From Planctomycetaceae bacterium (GTDB lineage Bacteria; Planctomycetota; Phycisphaerae; UBA1845; UTPLA1), in assembly GCA_006969385.1 (NCBI GenBank), contig CP030884.1, positions 1,736,001 to 1,800,000 of the forward strand: 64,000 nt of DNA. The letters run 5' to 3'. Of the stretch, positions 1-8,477 are shown piece after piece. A program made the position numbers and the translations under genes. Under the pieces are notes generated by a model. The model made no database searches and was not told the origin of the DNA. It saw nothing but the letters and a program-made list of their open reading frames with translations. Position 1 is the stretch's first letter, and each line of letters begins with the position of its first letter.

Positions 1-1767
1 GACATCATCGTGAAGAACGCCTGGCAAACGGGCGAGCCGGGTGTGATCTTTATCGACCGCATCAACGATGCAAACCCGACGCCGCATGTGGGCCGCATCG
101 AAGCGACCAATCCGTGTGGCGAACAGCCGTTGCTTCCATACGAAGCGTGCAACCTCGGAAGTATCAACTTGGGCTTGTTCATCAAGGATGCCGGCACCGA
201 GAACGCCGATGTCGATTGGGATGCGCTGAAAGAAACGATCCACGATTCGACGCGCTTCTTAGATAACGTGATCGACGCCAATAACTACCCGCTCGATGAG
301 ATCGACCATATTTGCAAAGCCAATCGCAAGATCGGTTTGGGCATCATGGGCTTTTCCGATGCGCTGTATAAGTTGGGCGTGCGGTATAACTCGGACGAGG
401 GTGTGGCGTGGGGCGAGCGCTTCATGAAATTCGTCAACGACGAAGCGCACAACTACTCCGAAAAGTTGGGTCGCGAGCGCGGTAACTTTCCCAATTGGGC
501 CAATAGCCATTGGGATACCAAGTATCAGCGACCGATGCGCAACAGTTGTGCCACCACCGTCGCACCGACCGGCACGATCAGTATCATCGCCGACTGTAGC
601 GGTGGGATTGAGCCGATGTTCAGCCTGGCCTTTTTCCGCAACGTGCTGAAGGGGCAGGAAGAAGGCGCGACGCCGATGGTGGAGGTGAACCACATTTTCG
701 AGCAGATTGCCGAAGAGCGCGGATTCCTGAGCGAGGGACTGATGGAGCGCATTGCCACGGAGGGCACCCTCGCTCATATCGATGAGGTTCCGGAAGACAT
801 TAAGCACGTCTTTGTATGTGCACACGATATCGAACCCGAATGGCACATTCGGATGCAGGCCGCTTTCCAGAAGCACTGCGATTCTTCGATCAGCAAGACG
901 ATCAACTTTGCCCACGACGCCGATCCGGCCGATGTGGAAAAAATCTATCGCATGGCCTTCGATCTCAAGTGCAAGGGCGTGACGGTATATCGCGACGGTT
1001 GTCGTTCGATGCAGCCGATGGCGCTGAAAGATTCGGAAAAGAAGCACACGGGTAATGGTGCAACGCAGCAGGATGGCACCGTTGCCGAAATAGCCGCCGA
1101 CGATAAGAAGATTTCGACGGAAACAAATCTGTTCGGTGAGCGCATCACCAAGATCGAAGCCCCGGCCACGTTGGAGCCCGCCGTGCTCCCGCCGATCACC
1201 AGCGCGATCCGCGTACGACAGCAAACGCCCTTCGGCAACATGCACATTCAAATCACGGTCGACCCACAGTCTCAGCGCGAATGTGAAGTGTTTGCCCAAC
1301 TCGGCAAGGGTGGGGATATCGCCACCAGCGATCTCGAAGCGATCTGCCGCATGATTAGCCTGTGGCTGCGGGCGGGCGGCGGCTTGAACCATGTGATCAA
1401 GCAACTCGCTGGGATCGGTTCGTCGCTGCAAATCCCCACGCGGCACGGTCGGGTGGTTTCGCTGGGCGACGGCATCGCCAAGGGGCTCAAGCGTTACCTC
1501 AAAGCCAAGGAAACACACGGTCTCAAGGCATTGCTCTTGGGTGAGATCGACCCGAACCAGGTCGAGGCCGAGCCGCTCAATGGCAACGGTTCGCACAACG
1601 GCAACGGGCACGATACCGCAGCCAAGGGTGCGACGGTGCGGGCGGCCGAACCGACGGGCGGCAACCCGCGCAACAGCTATCGTGTGAAATGTCCGGAGTG
1701 CAGCGGCGATCTGGACATGGGCGAAGGCTGCGTGAAGTGCCACGGCTGCGGCTATTCACATTGTTAA
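1..1767 (+). CDS. nrdJ: Adenosylcobalamin-dependent (class II) ribonucleotide reductase, C-terminal part
   Basis: Reduces ribonucleotides to deoxyribonucleotides using adenosylcobalamin. The frame is open from base 1, so the 5' part of the gene lies outside the window and 588 codons are visible. The conserved class II segment NPCGEQPLLPYEACNLGS is present near residue 37 of the visible part, followed by APTGTISIIADCSGGIEP, which forms part of the catalytic barrel. The last about 25 residues carry several Cys in a CPEC...CVKCHGCG arrangement, the zinc-ribbon/redox tail usual in long NrdJ proteins. The segment before it (about residues 515-560) is Gly/Asn rich and probably a flexible linker. 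A terminator-like hairpin follows 165 nt after the stop. The family assignment is firm; only the N-terminal half is unseen. Confidence 0.95.
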   Translation, partial: DIIVKNAWQTGEPGVIFIDRINDANPTPHVGRIEATNPCGEQPLLPYEACNLGSINLGLFIKDAGTENADVDWDALKETIHDSTRFLDNVIDANNYPLDEIDHICKANRKIGLGIMGFSDALYKLGVRYNSDEGVAWGERFMKFVNDEAHNYSEKLGRERGNFPNWANSHWDTKYQRPMRNSCATTVAPTGTISIIADCSGGIEPMFSLAFFRNVLKGQEEGATPMVEVNHIFEQIAEERGFLSEGLMERIATEGTLAHIDEVPEDIKHVFVCAHDIEPEWHIRMQAAFQKHCDSSISKTINFAHDADPADVEKIYRMAFDLKCKGVTVYRDGCRSMQPMALKDSEKKHTGNGATQQDGTVAEIAADDKKISTETNLFGERITKIEAPATLEPAVLPPITSAIRVRQQTPFGNMHIQITVDPQSQRECEVFAQLGKGGDIATSDLEAICRMISLWLRAGGGLNHVIKQLAGIGSSLQIPTRHGRVVSLGDGIAKGLKRYLKAKETHGLKALLLGEIDPNQVEAEPLNGNGSHNGNGHDTAAKGATVRAAEPTGGNPRNSYRVKCPECSGDLDMGEGCVKCHGCGYSHC

Positions 1768-1930
1768 TAGTGCTGAAAAGTCGGAAAATTTTCGATTTTT
1801 CCTCAAGCGGCGAACCTGCCGTGCGTCGATAGCGTTAAATAGACAGATAGATAATTTCGGATGGAGGGAGCTTTATTCCATCATCCCGCATAGCCGGGAG
1901 GGCATGTGAGGCACGGCTTCTTTCCCCTCC

Positions 1931-1974
1931 GGAAAGCGTCGGGACACCCAAGCGGGTTTCGACGCTTTCTTTTT
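1931..1974 (+). terminator. Probable rho-independent terminator after nrdJ
   Basis: The arms GAAAGCGTCG (1932-1941) and CGACGCTTTC (1960-1969) are perfectly complementary and run into a T-rich tract. The loop is long (about 18 nt). The surrounding 1768-2137 stretch holds no other gene that I can support. Confidence 0.6.
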
Positions 1975-2137
1975 GCGCTCGTTGAATCATCCTCTAACGC
2001 AATTGAGCCCGATCTCGCGACAAGACTCGTCGCGTGCGGTTGTTGCATCGAGGGATGCCCCCTGCCGGCGAAGCGCGTTTTCTGGACGAATGACGTCTGC
2101 TCGGCCCTGTGACGCGCGATTTGGTATAATAATACTG

Positions 2138-2710
2138 ATGATTCGCCACCTGACAGAGCCAACCCGTTATCGATTTACCCGCGCCGAATATCACCGCATG
2201 GGGGAAGAAGGGATTTTGCCGCCGGATTGTCGGGTTGAGTTGCTGGACGGAGAGATCGTTGAGATGAGCCCGATTGGAATCAAGCATCGGCAGATCGTCG
2301 TGATTCTGAGCGAGATGTTTCAGCGTGGGTTACCGGCAGATACACATTGTCAGGTGCAACAGCCGATCGTGCTTGCAGATGATTCCGAACCGGAGCCGGA
2401 CTTGGCGATTATTCGAGGGCGGCCAACCGATTATATGAAGTCGCACCCGACGGCGGATGCAGTCGTCCTATTAATCGAAGTTGCACAAGCGTCGGCGAAG
2501 TTTGATCTAGGTGAAAAGCTTCGTGCCTATGCTCGCGCCGGGATTCCCGAGTATTGGGTGATCGATGTGGCCGCCAAGTCGTTGATCGTGCATCGAGAAC
2601 CGCAGGGTGATAGCTACGGGGCGGTGACAACGCACGCCTCGGACGCCGTGGTTGTGCCAAATGCGTTTCCAAAATTGACGATCGACTTAGCGGCGCTGCC
2701 GTTGGCCTAG
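2138..2710 (+). CDS. Uma2 family (DUF820) PD-(D/E)XK-like protein
   Basis: 190 residues. Uma2/DUF820 proteins have a restriction-endonuclease-like fold and are expanded in planctomycetes and cyanobacteria; their cellular role is not settled. Visible family features are the ELLDGEIVEMSPIG segment (about residues 32-45), EPEPDLAII (about 85-93), the LLIEVAQAS strand with the family Glu, and the GIPEYWVIDV motif near residue 140. These acidic residues would form the PD-(D/E)XK active site. The frame is open further upstream, but homology starts at the ATG at 2138, just after a TATAAT-like hexamer at 2125-2130, so I chose that start. It stands alone between nrdJ and gltX with no visible operon partner. 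Confidence 0.85.
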   Translation: MIRHLTEPTRYRFTRAEYHRMGEEGILPPDCRVELLDGEIVEMSPIGIKHRQIVVILSEMFQRGLPADTHCQVQQPIVLADDSEPEPDLAIIRGRPTDYMKSHPTADAVVLLIEVAQASAKFDLGEKLRAYARAGIPEYWVIDVAAKSLIVHREPQGDSYGAVTTHASDAVVVPNAFPKLTIDLAALPLA

Positions 2711-2903
2711 TGTGACGTCATGCGGGCTCGAATGAAATAGCGTCCGCCTTTTTCTAACTTCTTTTCGAACTCACCCCCCCAACTTGATATCGAGTTTGTG
2801 CACAGGCGGCGACAATCTACAATGCCGGGCCGGATATTACGAAACTGACCACATTGCACCGGTTATCAGATCGGTCGCTTTGGCTCACTAGAAAGCCCTT
2901 GCT

Positions 2904-4556
2904 ATGTCTGATTCCACCATTCGCGCGCGGTTTGCCCCTTCGCCCACGGGCCATTTGCACGTGGGCGGGGCGCGCTCGGCGCTGTTTAACTTTCTCTACT
3001 GTCGCCGGCACGGCGGCAAGTTTGTGTTGCGCATCGAAGATACGGACATCGAACGCAACATCGCCGGTGCCGAGCAGAAGATTCTCGATGACCTGCGTTG
3101 GTTGGGGATCGATTGGGATGAAGGCCCCGATGTCGGCGGGCCCGGCGCGCCGTATATGCAAAGCGCGTGTTTGGATCAGTATCATGCCGCGCGCGATAAG
3201 TTGCTCGCCGAAGGGCATGCCTATTACGCGTTTGAAACGGCGGAAGAATTGAACGCGATGCGCGAACAGGCGCAGGCCGAAAGCGGCGGGTTCAAGTATC
3301 CGCGGCCCGATCCGCTACCATTGGCGGCAGATGCGGACAAAGCGCGCGCGGTAGGGCGACCGGTTGTGGTGCGGTTCAAGACGCCGACCGAAGACGTGAC
3401 GATTCACGATGAAATCTTGGGTGATGTGACGCTGGCGGCGGGCGAGTTGGATGACTTTGTGATCGTGAAAGCCAACGGTTGGCCGACGTATCACCTGGCG
3501 GTGGTGGTTGATGATGCGCGGATGCAGGTCAGTCATGTGTTACGCGCGCAAGAACATCTGATGAACACGCCCAAACATGTGTTATTGCAACGGGCGCTGG
3601 ACGTCACAACGCCGAAGTATGCGCACCTGCCACTCGTGTTCAACATCGATGGCAGCAAGATGTCGAAGCGCGATAAGCACAAGGCGGTTCGGCAGGGTGC
3701 GAAGGATGCCATCAAGCAAAAGACGCTGACGAAAGAGCGCGTGGGCGAGATTACGGGTGCCGATGCGAAAGCGGTCGAACGCTGGATCAAAAAGAAGGCC
3801 GATACCGAGCTAAGCATGGAACAAGTTGTGGCGTTGGCGGTCGAATTAAATGTAGAAATGCCCGAGATTGACGTGTTTGACTTCCGTCGCAGCGGTTACG
3901 TGCCCGAGGCACTGTTGAACTTTATCGCGCTGATCGGTTGGTCGCCGGGTGGCGATCGGGAAAAACTCACGCTCGATGAGATGATCGAGGCCTTTTCCTT
4001 GGAACGTATCAATAAGACGGCGGGGCGCTTCGATCGTGAGAAATTGCTAGCGATTAATTTAGACTGGTGTAGTGAATTGCCTACACCGCGCTTGTTGGAG
4101 CAGTTTAAGGATTGGGCGGCGCTGAATGATTGCTTTCTGGGCAAGCTCGATGACGACACGCTCAGCGCCGTGATCGATGCCTGTCGCGGCTTCAAGATTT
4201 TTCCCGACATCGTGACGAAAGCGGGCATTTTGTTTGAGCCAGACGAGCGCGTGGTGTACGACGAGAAAGCGGTGAAGAAGAACCTTGCCAAGAACGACGG
4301 TGCAGGCTTTGCGATGTTGGAGCAATTGCGCGATGCGTTGGCGACGGTGGACGACTGGTCGGTCGATCATCTCGATGCAGTGGTGAAGAACTTGGTGGAA
4401 GCGACTGGCAGCAAGATGGGAGATGTGGCTCAGCCGTTGCGCGTGGCCGTGGCCGGGCGACCGGTAAGCCCGGGGATTGGGCAAACGTTGGTGTTCTTGG
4501 GTAAGGATAAGACGCTGAATCGAATCGGGCGGTGTTTGGAGTTGCGCGGGGCGTGA
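2904..4556 (+). CDS. gltX: Glutamate--tRNA ligase with an extra insertion
   Basis: Charges tRNA-Glu with glutamate (class I aminoacyl-tRNA synthetase, cytoplasm). The HIGH-type signature HLHV is at residues 17-20 in FAPSPTGHLHVGGARSALF, and the KMSKR loop is at residues 252-256. 550 residues is long for a family usually near 470-500. The excess is a Lys/Glu-rich insertion at about residues 260-324 between KMSKR and the conserved FRRSGYVPEALLNF segment, which in ordinary bacterial GltX follows almost directly. The C-terminal anticodon-binding domain follows to the end. The ATG at 2904 directly precedes the conserved N-terminus. No other gltX copy is visible, so GluRS versus GluRS2 discrimination cannot be judged from context. 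Confidence 0.95.
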   Translation: MSDSTIRARFAPSPTGHLHVGGARSALFNFLYCRRHGGKFVLRIEDTDIERNIAGAEQKILDDLRWLGIDWDEGPDVGGPGAPYMQSACLDQYHAARDKLLAEGHAYYAFETAEELNAMREQAQAESGGFKYPRPDPLPLAADADKARAVGRPVVVRFKTPTEDVTIHDEILGDVTLAAGELDDFVIVKANGWPTYHLAVVVDDARMQVSHVLRAQEHLMNTPKHVLLQRALDVTTPKYAHLPLVFNIDGSKMSKRDKHKAVRQGAKDAIKQKTLTKERVGEITGADAKAVERWIKKKADTELSMEQVVALAVELNVEMPEIDVFDFRRSGYVPEALLNFIALIGWSPGGDREKLTLDEMIEAFSLERINKTAGRFDREKLLAINLDWCSELPTPRLLEQFKDWAALNDCFLGKLDDDTLSAVIDACRGFKIFPDIVTKAGILFEPDERVVYDEKAVKKNLAKNDGAGFAMLEQLRDALATVDDWSVDHLDAVVKNLVEATGSKMGDVAQPLRVAVAGRPVSPGIGQTLVFLGKDKTLNRIGRCLELRGA

Positions 4557-4861
4557 GTGGGGACGTAGAGATTTAGCCTACCAAATAGGCAAGCCATGGA
4601 TCAGTGCTGCAACGATTGATCGCGGGGTGGCGACTTTATCGGTAGGTGCGGGATGACACATTGTGGGCGAGAGGATTAGCCCATTCTCGAGTTCGTTGCT
4701 TGCCTTTTCCAAAATGAGAATTACGGAATGCATATCGGGGTGAGCCCGTGCTAGCGAGCTCCAAATGCTGGATTCGCTAAATCATTTCCGTTTATCATGC
4801 CTGATACGTTGCACTTCGCAATATTCGGTGACGTATCGTGAGTGATTAATCGGGGCGGAGA
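4557..4861. other. Intergenic region gltX - M48 protease
   Basis: About 300 nt with no ORF, RNA gene or convincing terminator that I can support. Confidence 0.5.
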
Positions 4862-7126
4862 ATGCAAGGAGCCAACCAAACCGCACAGCCGCGCCCCGGC
4901 GCGGCAAGCAGCCAAAGGCAATCGTCGGGTCGAGCGCGAAGCATCGCCGATGGATTTCGCGGCGAATTGCCTCGCGGCTACACGAGTTTTGGCCATTTCT
5001 TTTCGCTTGTTCTGATTTCTCTCGGCATGTTGTTGTTGGTCGCGGCTTTTTTTAGCGTGATCGCGGCTATCTGCTACGCGCTCTATTGGCACGCACAAAA
5101 CAACAATTGGCTCGCGGCAGGAGAACATGCGAGCGGCCTTAGAAGCTCTCGACTTAAGATAGCCTACGTCTTCGTTTTTATTGTTCCGTTCATCATCGGA
5201 AGCATCGCAATATTCTTTTTGATAAAGCCGATCTTTACGCGGCGGCGTGTGCATTACGAACCGTTGACGCTCGATCGAGCGCAAGACCCCGAACTTTACG
5301 CCGTATTAGAAGAGATTGCTCGACGCGTGAAGGTGCCGATGCCCAAGCGCATCGAAGTCCACTGTGACGTCAGTGCGAGCGTGATGTTGTCGGGCTTCTT
5401 CAGCCGCGGCTTGGTTCTGCATTTGGGGCTGCCGCTCATTGCAGGATTATCAACCAACGAGTTTGTGGGCGTATTGGCGCATGAGTTGGGGCATTTTCGG
5501 GGACGTTTGGGCATTCGCTTGAGGTACCTGAACAACCGCCTCAATAGATGGTTTATCCGCGTGGCCTATGAACGCGACGGGTTTGACGAGGAAATGCAAT
5601 CGTATGGTGAGGGTGAAGATGACAATAACATTATATGGCTGTTGATCTTACTGACGCGCCCAATCGTTTGGGCGTGTCGCAAGATCATGGTCGGGCTTGC
5701 CTATGCCAGTCATTACATCAGTTTCATCGAGAGCCGCCAAAGTGAGTTTAAATGCGATGCCGTTGGCGCCGCGGTCGTCGGAAGTAGTGCGATGACGGCG
5801 ATGCTGCGCAAACTTGAGATATTATCGTTTGCCCAGCAACGATGTTATCAAGATCTTTCCGCTGCATGGCGTGAGCAACGGTTGCCGGACAACTTTCCTC
5901 AATTAGTTGTGACGCGCGCATCAGAGATGCCCGAAACGTCGCAGGATGCATTGCTTTCGGTGATGGCGTCACAATCGCAGGCCAAGTGGCATGACACCCA
6001 TCCATTGATACCTAAACGTGTGGCAGCGTTGGAAGCGAAGCCGGTTGATGGCATTTTCGATTTTCCAGGGCCGGCTACTCGGTTGTTAAAGAATTTCAAG
6101 ATGGTGGCCTGTGCCGTCACGATTGTTTATTACCGAAAGGGATGCGGATTAAACGTCGATCAGTCGAACTTGGTCGCGACTGATGCGTTGGTTGAGCAAC
6201 ATGCGGTGTTGTTTGAAGAGCAGGGAGCCTTGGATCGGGTTGGTAGAAAATGTATCAACCTGTATCTGCCGCCGGTCTTATGTGCAAAGCCGTTAGCAGT
6301 GTCGAGCAAACCCAAGGCTGATTTGGCTCGACTCAAGGAAGTGCACCAGAAGATCGATCAGCATGCCAAACGGTTTGCGAATTGGTTCGAAGCATTCTCC
6401 GATCAGCTCGACCGCCAGCACGATTTGGCAATGGCAGATGCGTTTCTGCGTATCGGCGTAAAGTTAGACAAAAAGCAATGGAAGTTGCCGAGTGCGGATC
6501 GCGCCGGCGTGGCGCAGGCTCGTTCTGTGACGGATTCTGAAATCGACAGCTTGCGACCGCGATTGCAGTCGATGAACGCGCTACAGGCGGAGCGCATTCG
6601 ATTGGCGTTGCAGTTGGCGCTTTTGCCGCAGGTGCGTCAGAAGATTGGTTTGACCGATGAGGATGTTAGCGATCTTAAGAGAATCTGGCCGGTACTGCGT
6701 GCGTGTGAGTCCGCCTGCCCGTCATGTATAGAGGTTCGGCAATCACATCATGCGGCTGCCGGCATCTGTCGTGCAGTCGAGGAGGATGGCGATCGTGTTG
6801 AGGCGTTCGACAACGTGGCGCCAGTGGCGCGCTCTCTTGCGCGACGGGTGACGGACCATTTTACGTCACTTGAATACGATTTTGATGGGCTGGCCTATCC
6901 GTTTGAACATCAGGCAGGGGAGATTTCGACGAAGCAGTTCCTGTTTGGCGCGACAGGAATCACGAAGGTGTCGGTTGGAAGCACGGTGGCGCAGGCGGAC
7001 GTCACATTTGATCGTTTGTTTAATCTATACAGCCGGTGCCTGATGCGCGTGGCGATGATCGTCGAGAAGGTGGAAAAGGCGACGAGGGTTGCAGCTTCGC
7101 AAGAGAAGCAAAGGGCGGCGGATTGA
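4862..7126 (+). CDS. M48 family membrane metalloprotease with long C-terminal extension
   Basis: Zinc endopeptidase of the Ste24/HtpX type, expected at the cytoplasmic membrane. The zinc motif HELGH is at residues 207-211 (LAHELGHFRGRLG), and the third ligand is probably Glu295 in EFKCDAVGA, matching the usual E-x3-D arrangement. Two hydrophobic segments at about 46-76 and 100-121 precede the catalytic domain, and a further hydrophobic stretch lies near 255-285. The roughly 400 residues after about 350 are not part of the normal M48 fold. They contain charged helical stretches and no motif I recognise. HtpX is about 290 residues, so this is a long member. It is monocistronic; the next gene is convergent. 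Confidence 0.9.
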   Translation: MQGANQTAQPRPGAASSQRQSSGRARSIADGFRGELPRGYTSFGHFFSLVLISLGMLLLVAAFFSVIAAICYALYWHAQNNNWLAAGEHASGLRSSRLKIAYVFVFIVPFIIGSIAIFFLIKPIFTRRRVHYEPLTLDRAQDPELYAVLEEIARRVKVPMPKRIEVHCDVSASVMLSGFFSRGLVLHLGLPLIAGLSTNEFVGVLAHELGHFRGRLGIRLRYLNNRLNRWFIRVAYERDGFDEEMQSYGEGEDDNNIIWLLILLTRPIVWACRKIMVGLAYASHYISFIESRQSEFKCDAVGAAVVGSSAMTAMLRKLEILSFAQQRCYQDLSAAWREQRLPDNFPQLVVTRASEMPETSQDALLSVMASQSQAKWHDTHPLIPKRVAALEAKPVDGIFDFPGPATRLLKNFKMVACAVTIVYYRKGCGLNVDQSNLVATDALVEQHAVLFEEQGALDRVGRKCINLYLPPVLCAKPLAVSSKPKADLARLKEVHQKIDQHAKRFANWFEAFSDQLDRQHDLAMADAFLRIGVKLDKKQWKLPSADRAGVAQARSVTDSEIDSLRPRLQSMNALQAERIRLALQLALLPQVRQKIGLTDEDVSDLKRIWPVLRACESACPSCIEVRQSHHAAAGICRAVEEDGDRVEAFDNVAPVARSLARRVTDHFTSLEYDFDGLAYPFEHQAGEISTKQFLFGATGITKVSVGSTVAQADVTFDRLFNLYSRCLMRVAMIVEKVEKATRVAASQEKQRAAD

Positions 7127-7186
7127 GTTTTGGGGCTTTCTAATGATTTATTGTCGTTTGCTCTGAGAAGGCAACTTGCCGAGCGC

Positions 7187-8107
7187 TCATTCAACTTCTC
7201 TTAAATTCGTGATTGAAAACGCGTTGCCAGCGCTTACGAGATATACGCGAACATCTTGGGCATCGTGATGGTTGCTCTGGTTTGAATCGACCGGGTCGGC
7301 TTGAGCCTTGGCACGCCGCGCATCGATAACCAGTACGCTGCTCTCCCCCATGACTTCAAAGCCGTCACCTTGCACGAGCACCGCCGTGCGTTCGTCGATA
7401 CCGATGCCGATTTGATCGGGTTGATCGAGCACGGCGGAGAGCAGTCGATTGAAGCGGCGGCGGCGATGGAAGTGTTGATCGACGATGGTGCCCGGCCACA
7501 GGCCGAGGCCGTCGGCGAGGGGTGTGCCGCCGCGCACGATGGCTTCCAGTTCGGCGTTGCCGATGATCATGCGCTGCGACATGACGGCGGCACCGGCGCT
7601 GGTGCCGCCGATGACGACGCCGGCGCGATGGTGCTGTTTGATGAGATCGATCAGGTCCGCCTCGCGCAGGGCGTCCATCAAGCGGGACTGATCGCCGCCG
7701 CTGAACCAGATGAACTTGGCTTGCTTGAGTAATTCGATCTCGGCGGCGCGCTGGTCGGGTTTGAGCGTCAGGGCGGTGACATTCGTCGCACCGGTCTTTT
7801 TCCAGAACGCGACATTCTCCGCGCCGGCTTCAGGGCGGCGCGAGGCTTGGGGGATGATGACGACTGGGGCGGTGGGGCCGCCGGCAAGTTCGATGGCGCG
7901 CTGTTTGACAACGGCGGGCGTGCCGACGCCACCTACGATGATGAGGGGGCCGCAGTCTGTTCGGTTTACACTTTGTCCTAAGATTCTTGGCCGAAGAACG
8001 TCATTGTTATTACGCGACGGCGACGCGCAAGACCAAGTGCTGGTGCAAACAAGAAAAGCCAAAAACGAAAAGTACAATTGCTGTTGTACCGTCGCATTAC
8101 GATTCAT
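7187..8107 (-). CDS. Cyanophycinase-like S51 family serine peptidase, exported
   Basis: 306 residues. The S51 family includes cyanophycinase and peptidase E, which hydrolyse beta-Asp-Arg or Asp-X bonds. The nucleophile motif GGTSAGAAVMS (Ser170) is present, as are FSGGDQ (135-140), DQHFHRRRRFNRLL and GIGIDERTA, all typical of cyanophycinases. A hydrophobic N-terminus ending in STWSC suggests export, possibly as a lipoprotein, although the lipobox is poor. Its ATG lies inside the end of the upstream small ORF (11-nt overlap), which in turn overlaps alaS, so the three are probably one transcript. No cyanophycin synthetase is visible, so the substrate could be another isopeptide. Confidence 0.88.
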   Translation of the reverse strand: MNRNATVQQQLYFSFLAFLVCTSTWSCASPSRNNNDVLRPRILGQSVNRTDCGPLIIVGGVGTPAVVKQRAIELAGGPTAPVVIIPQASRRPEAGAENVAFWKKTGATNVTALTLKPDQRAAEIELLKQAKFIWFSGGDQSRLMDALREADLIDLIKQHHRAGVVIGGTSAGAAVMSQRMIIGNAELEAIVRGGTPLADGLGLWPGTIVDQHFHRRRRFNRLLSAVLDQPDQIGIGIDERTAVLVQGDGFEVMGESSVLVIDARRAKAQADPVDSNQSNHHDAQDVRVYLVSAGNAFSITNLREVE

Positions 8108-8477
8108 TTTCGATTAACCAGGTTTCAAGTGCTTTTTCATCGACGCCATACCACGTCGTCGGTATTCCTGCTGCCTGAACGATATGTGTTGCTTTAACGA
8201 TCAGTATCAACGAAGCGAAAAGGTTAGCGAATGGGATAACGAGCCAGAACCGCCAAGCCCAGCATCGAGCGCCGTGTACACCTAGCGCAATTAAGTTCTT
8301 GTTAAACGCGCCTAGCTGTAATATTGGCGCGATCGGTAAGGTCTTCAGTGACAGCATCGTGCTCGAGCAGATTGTATTAACAGATTCGGCTGCGAGTCGT
8401 ACTCGATCAACATGGCTAATTTGGGGGCCGCGTTCGATCGCGTTCGAGAGGGTAACCGGCTGGTCGTGAGTGCTCAC
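8097..8477 (-). CDS. Small membrane protein of unknown function
   Basis: 126 residues, not recognised. A strongly hydrophobic segment near residues 75-95 (WLVIPFANLFASLILIV), preceded by Trp/Arg residues, suggests one membrane span. The rest has no motif I know. The GTG start overlaps the alaS stop in a GTGA arrangement (8474-8477), and its 3' end overlaps the start of the cyanophycinase-like gene, so translational coupling is likely. That context is the main reason to believe the gene is real. Confidence 0.6.
   Translation of the reverse strand: MSTHDQPVTLSNAIERGPQISHVDRVRLAAESVNTICSSTMLSLKTLPIAPILQLGAFNKNLIALGVHGARCWAWRFWLVIPFANLFASLILIVKATHIVQAAGIPTTWYGVDEKALETWLIENES

Noticed and set aside
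259..1743. 494-codon open frame opposite nrdJ
   Set aside because: It mirrors a conserved coding region in GC-biased codons, has no recognisable domain and no ribosome-binding site; an antisense shadow.
2125..2130. TATAAT just upstream of the Uma2 start codon
   Set aside because: No -35 box at the proper distance, and the position would make an almost leaderless mRNA; too weak to call a promoter.
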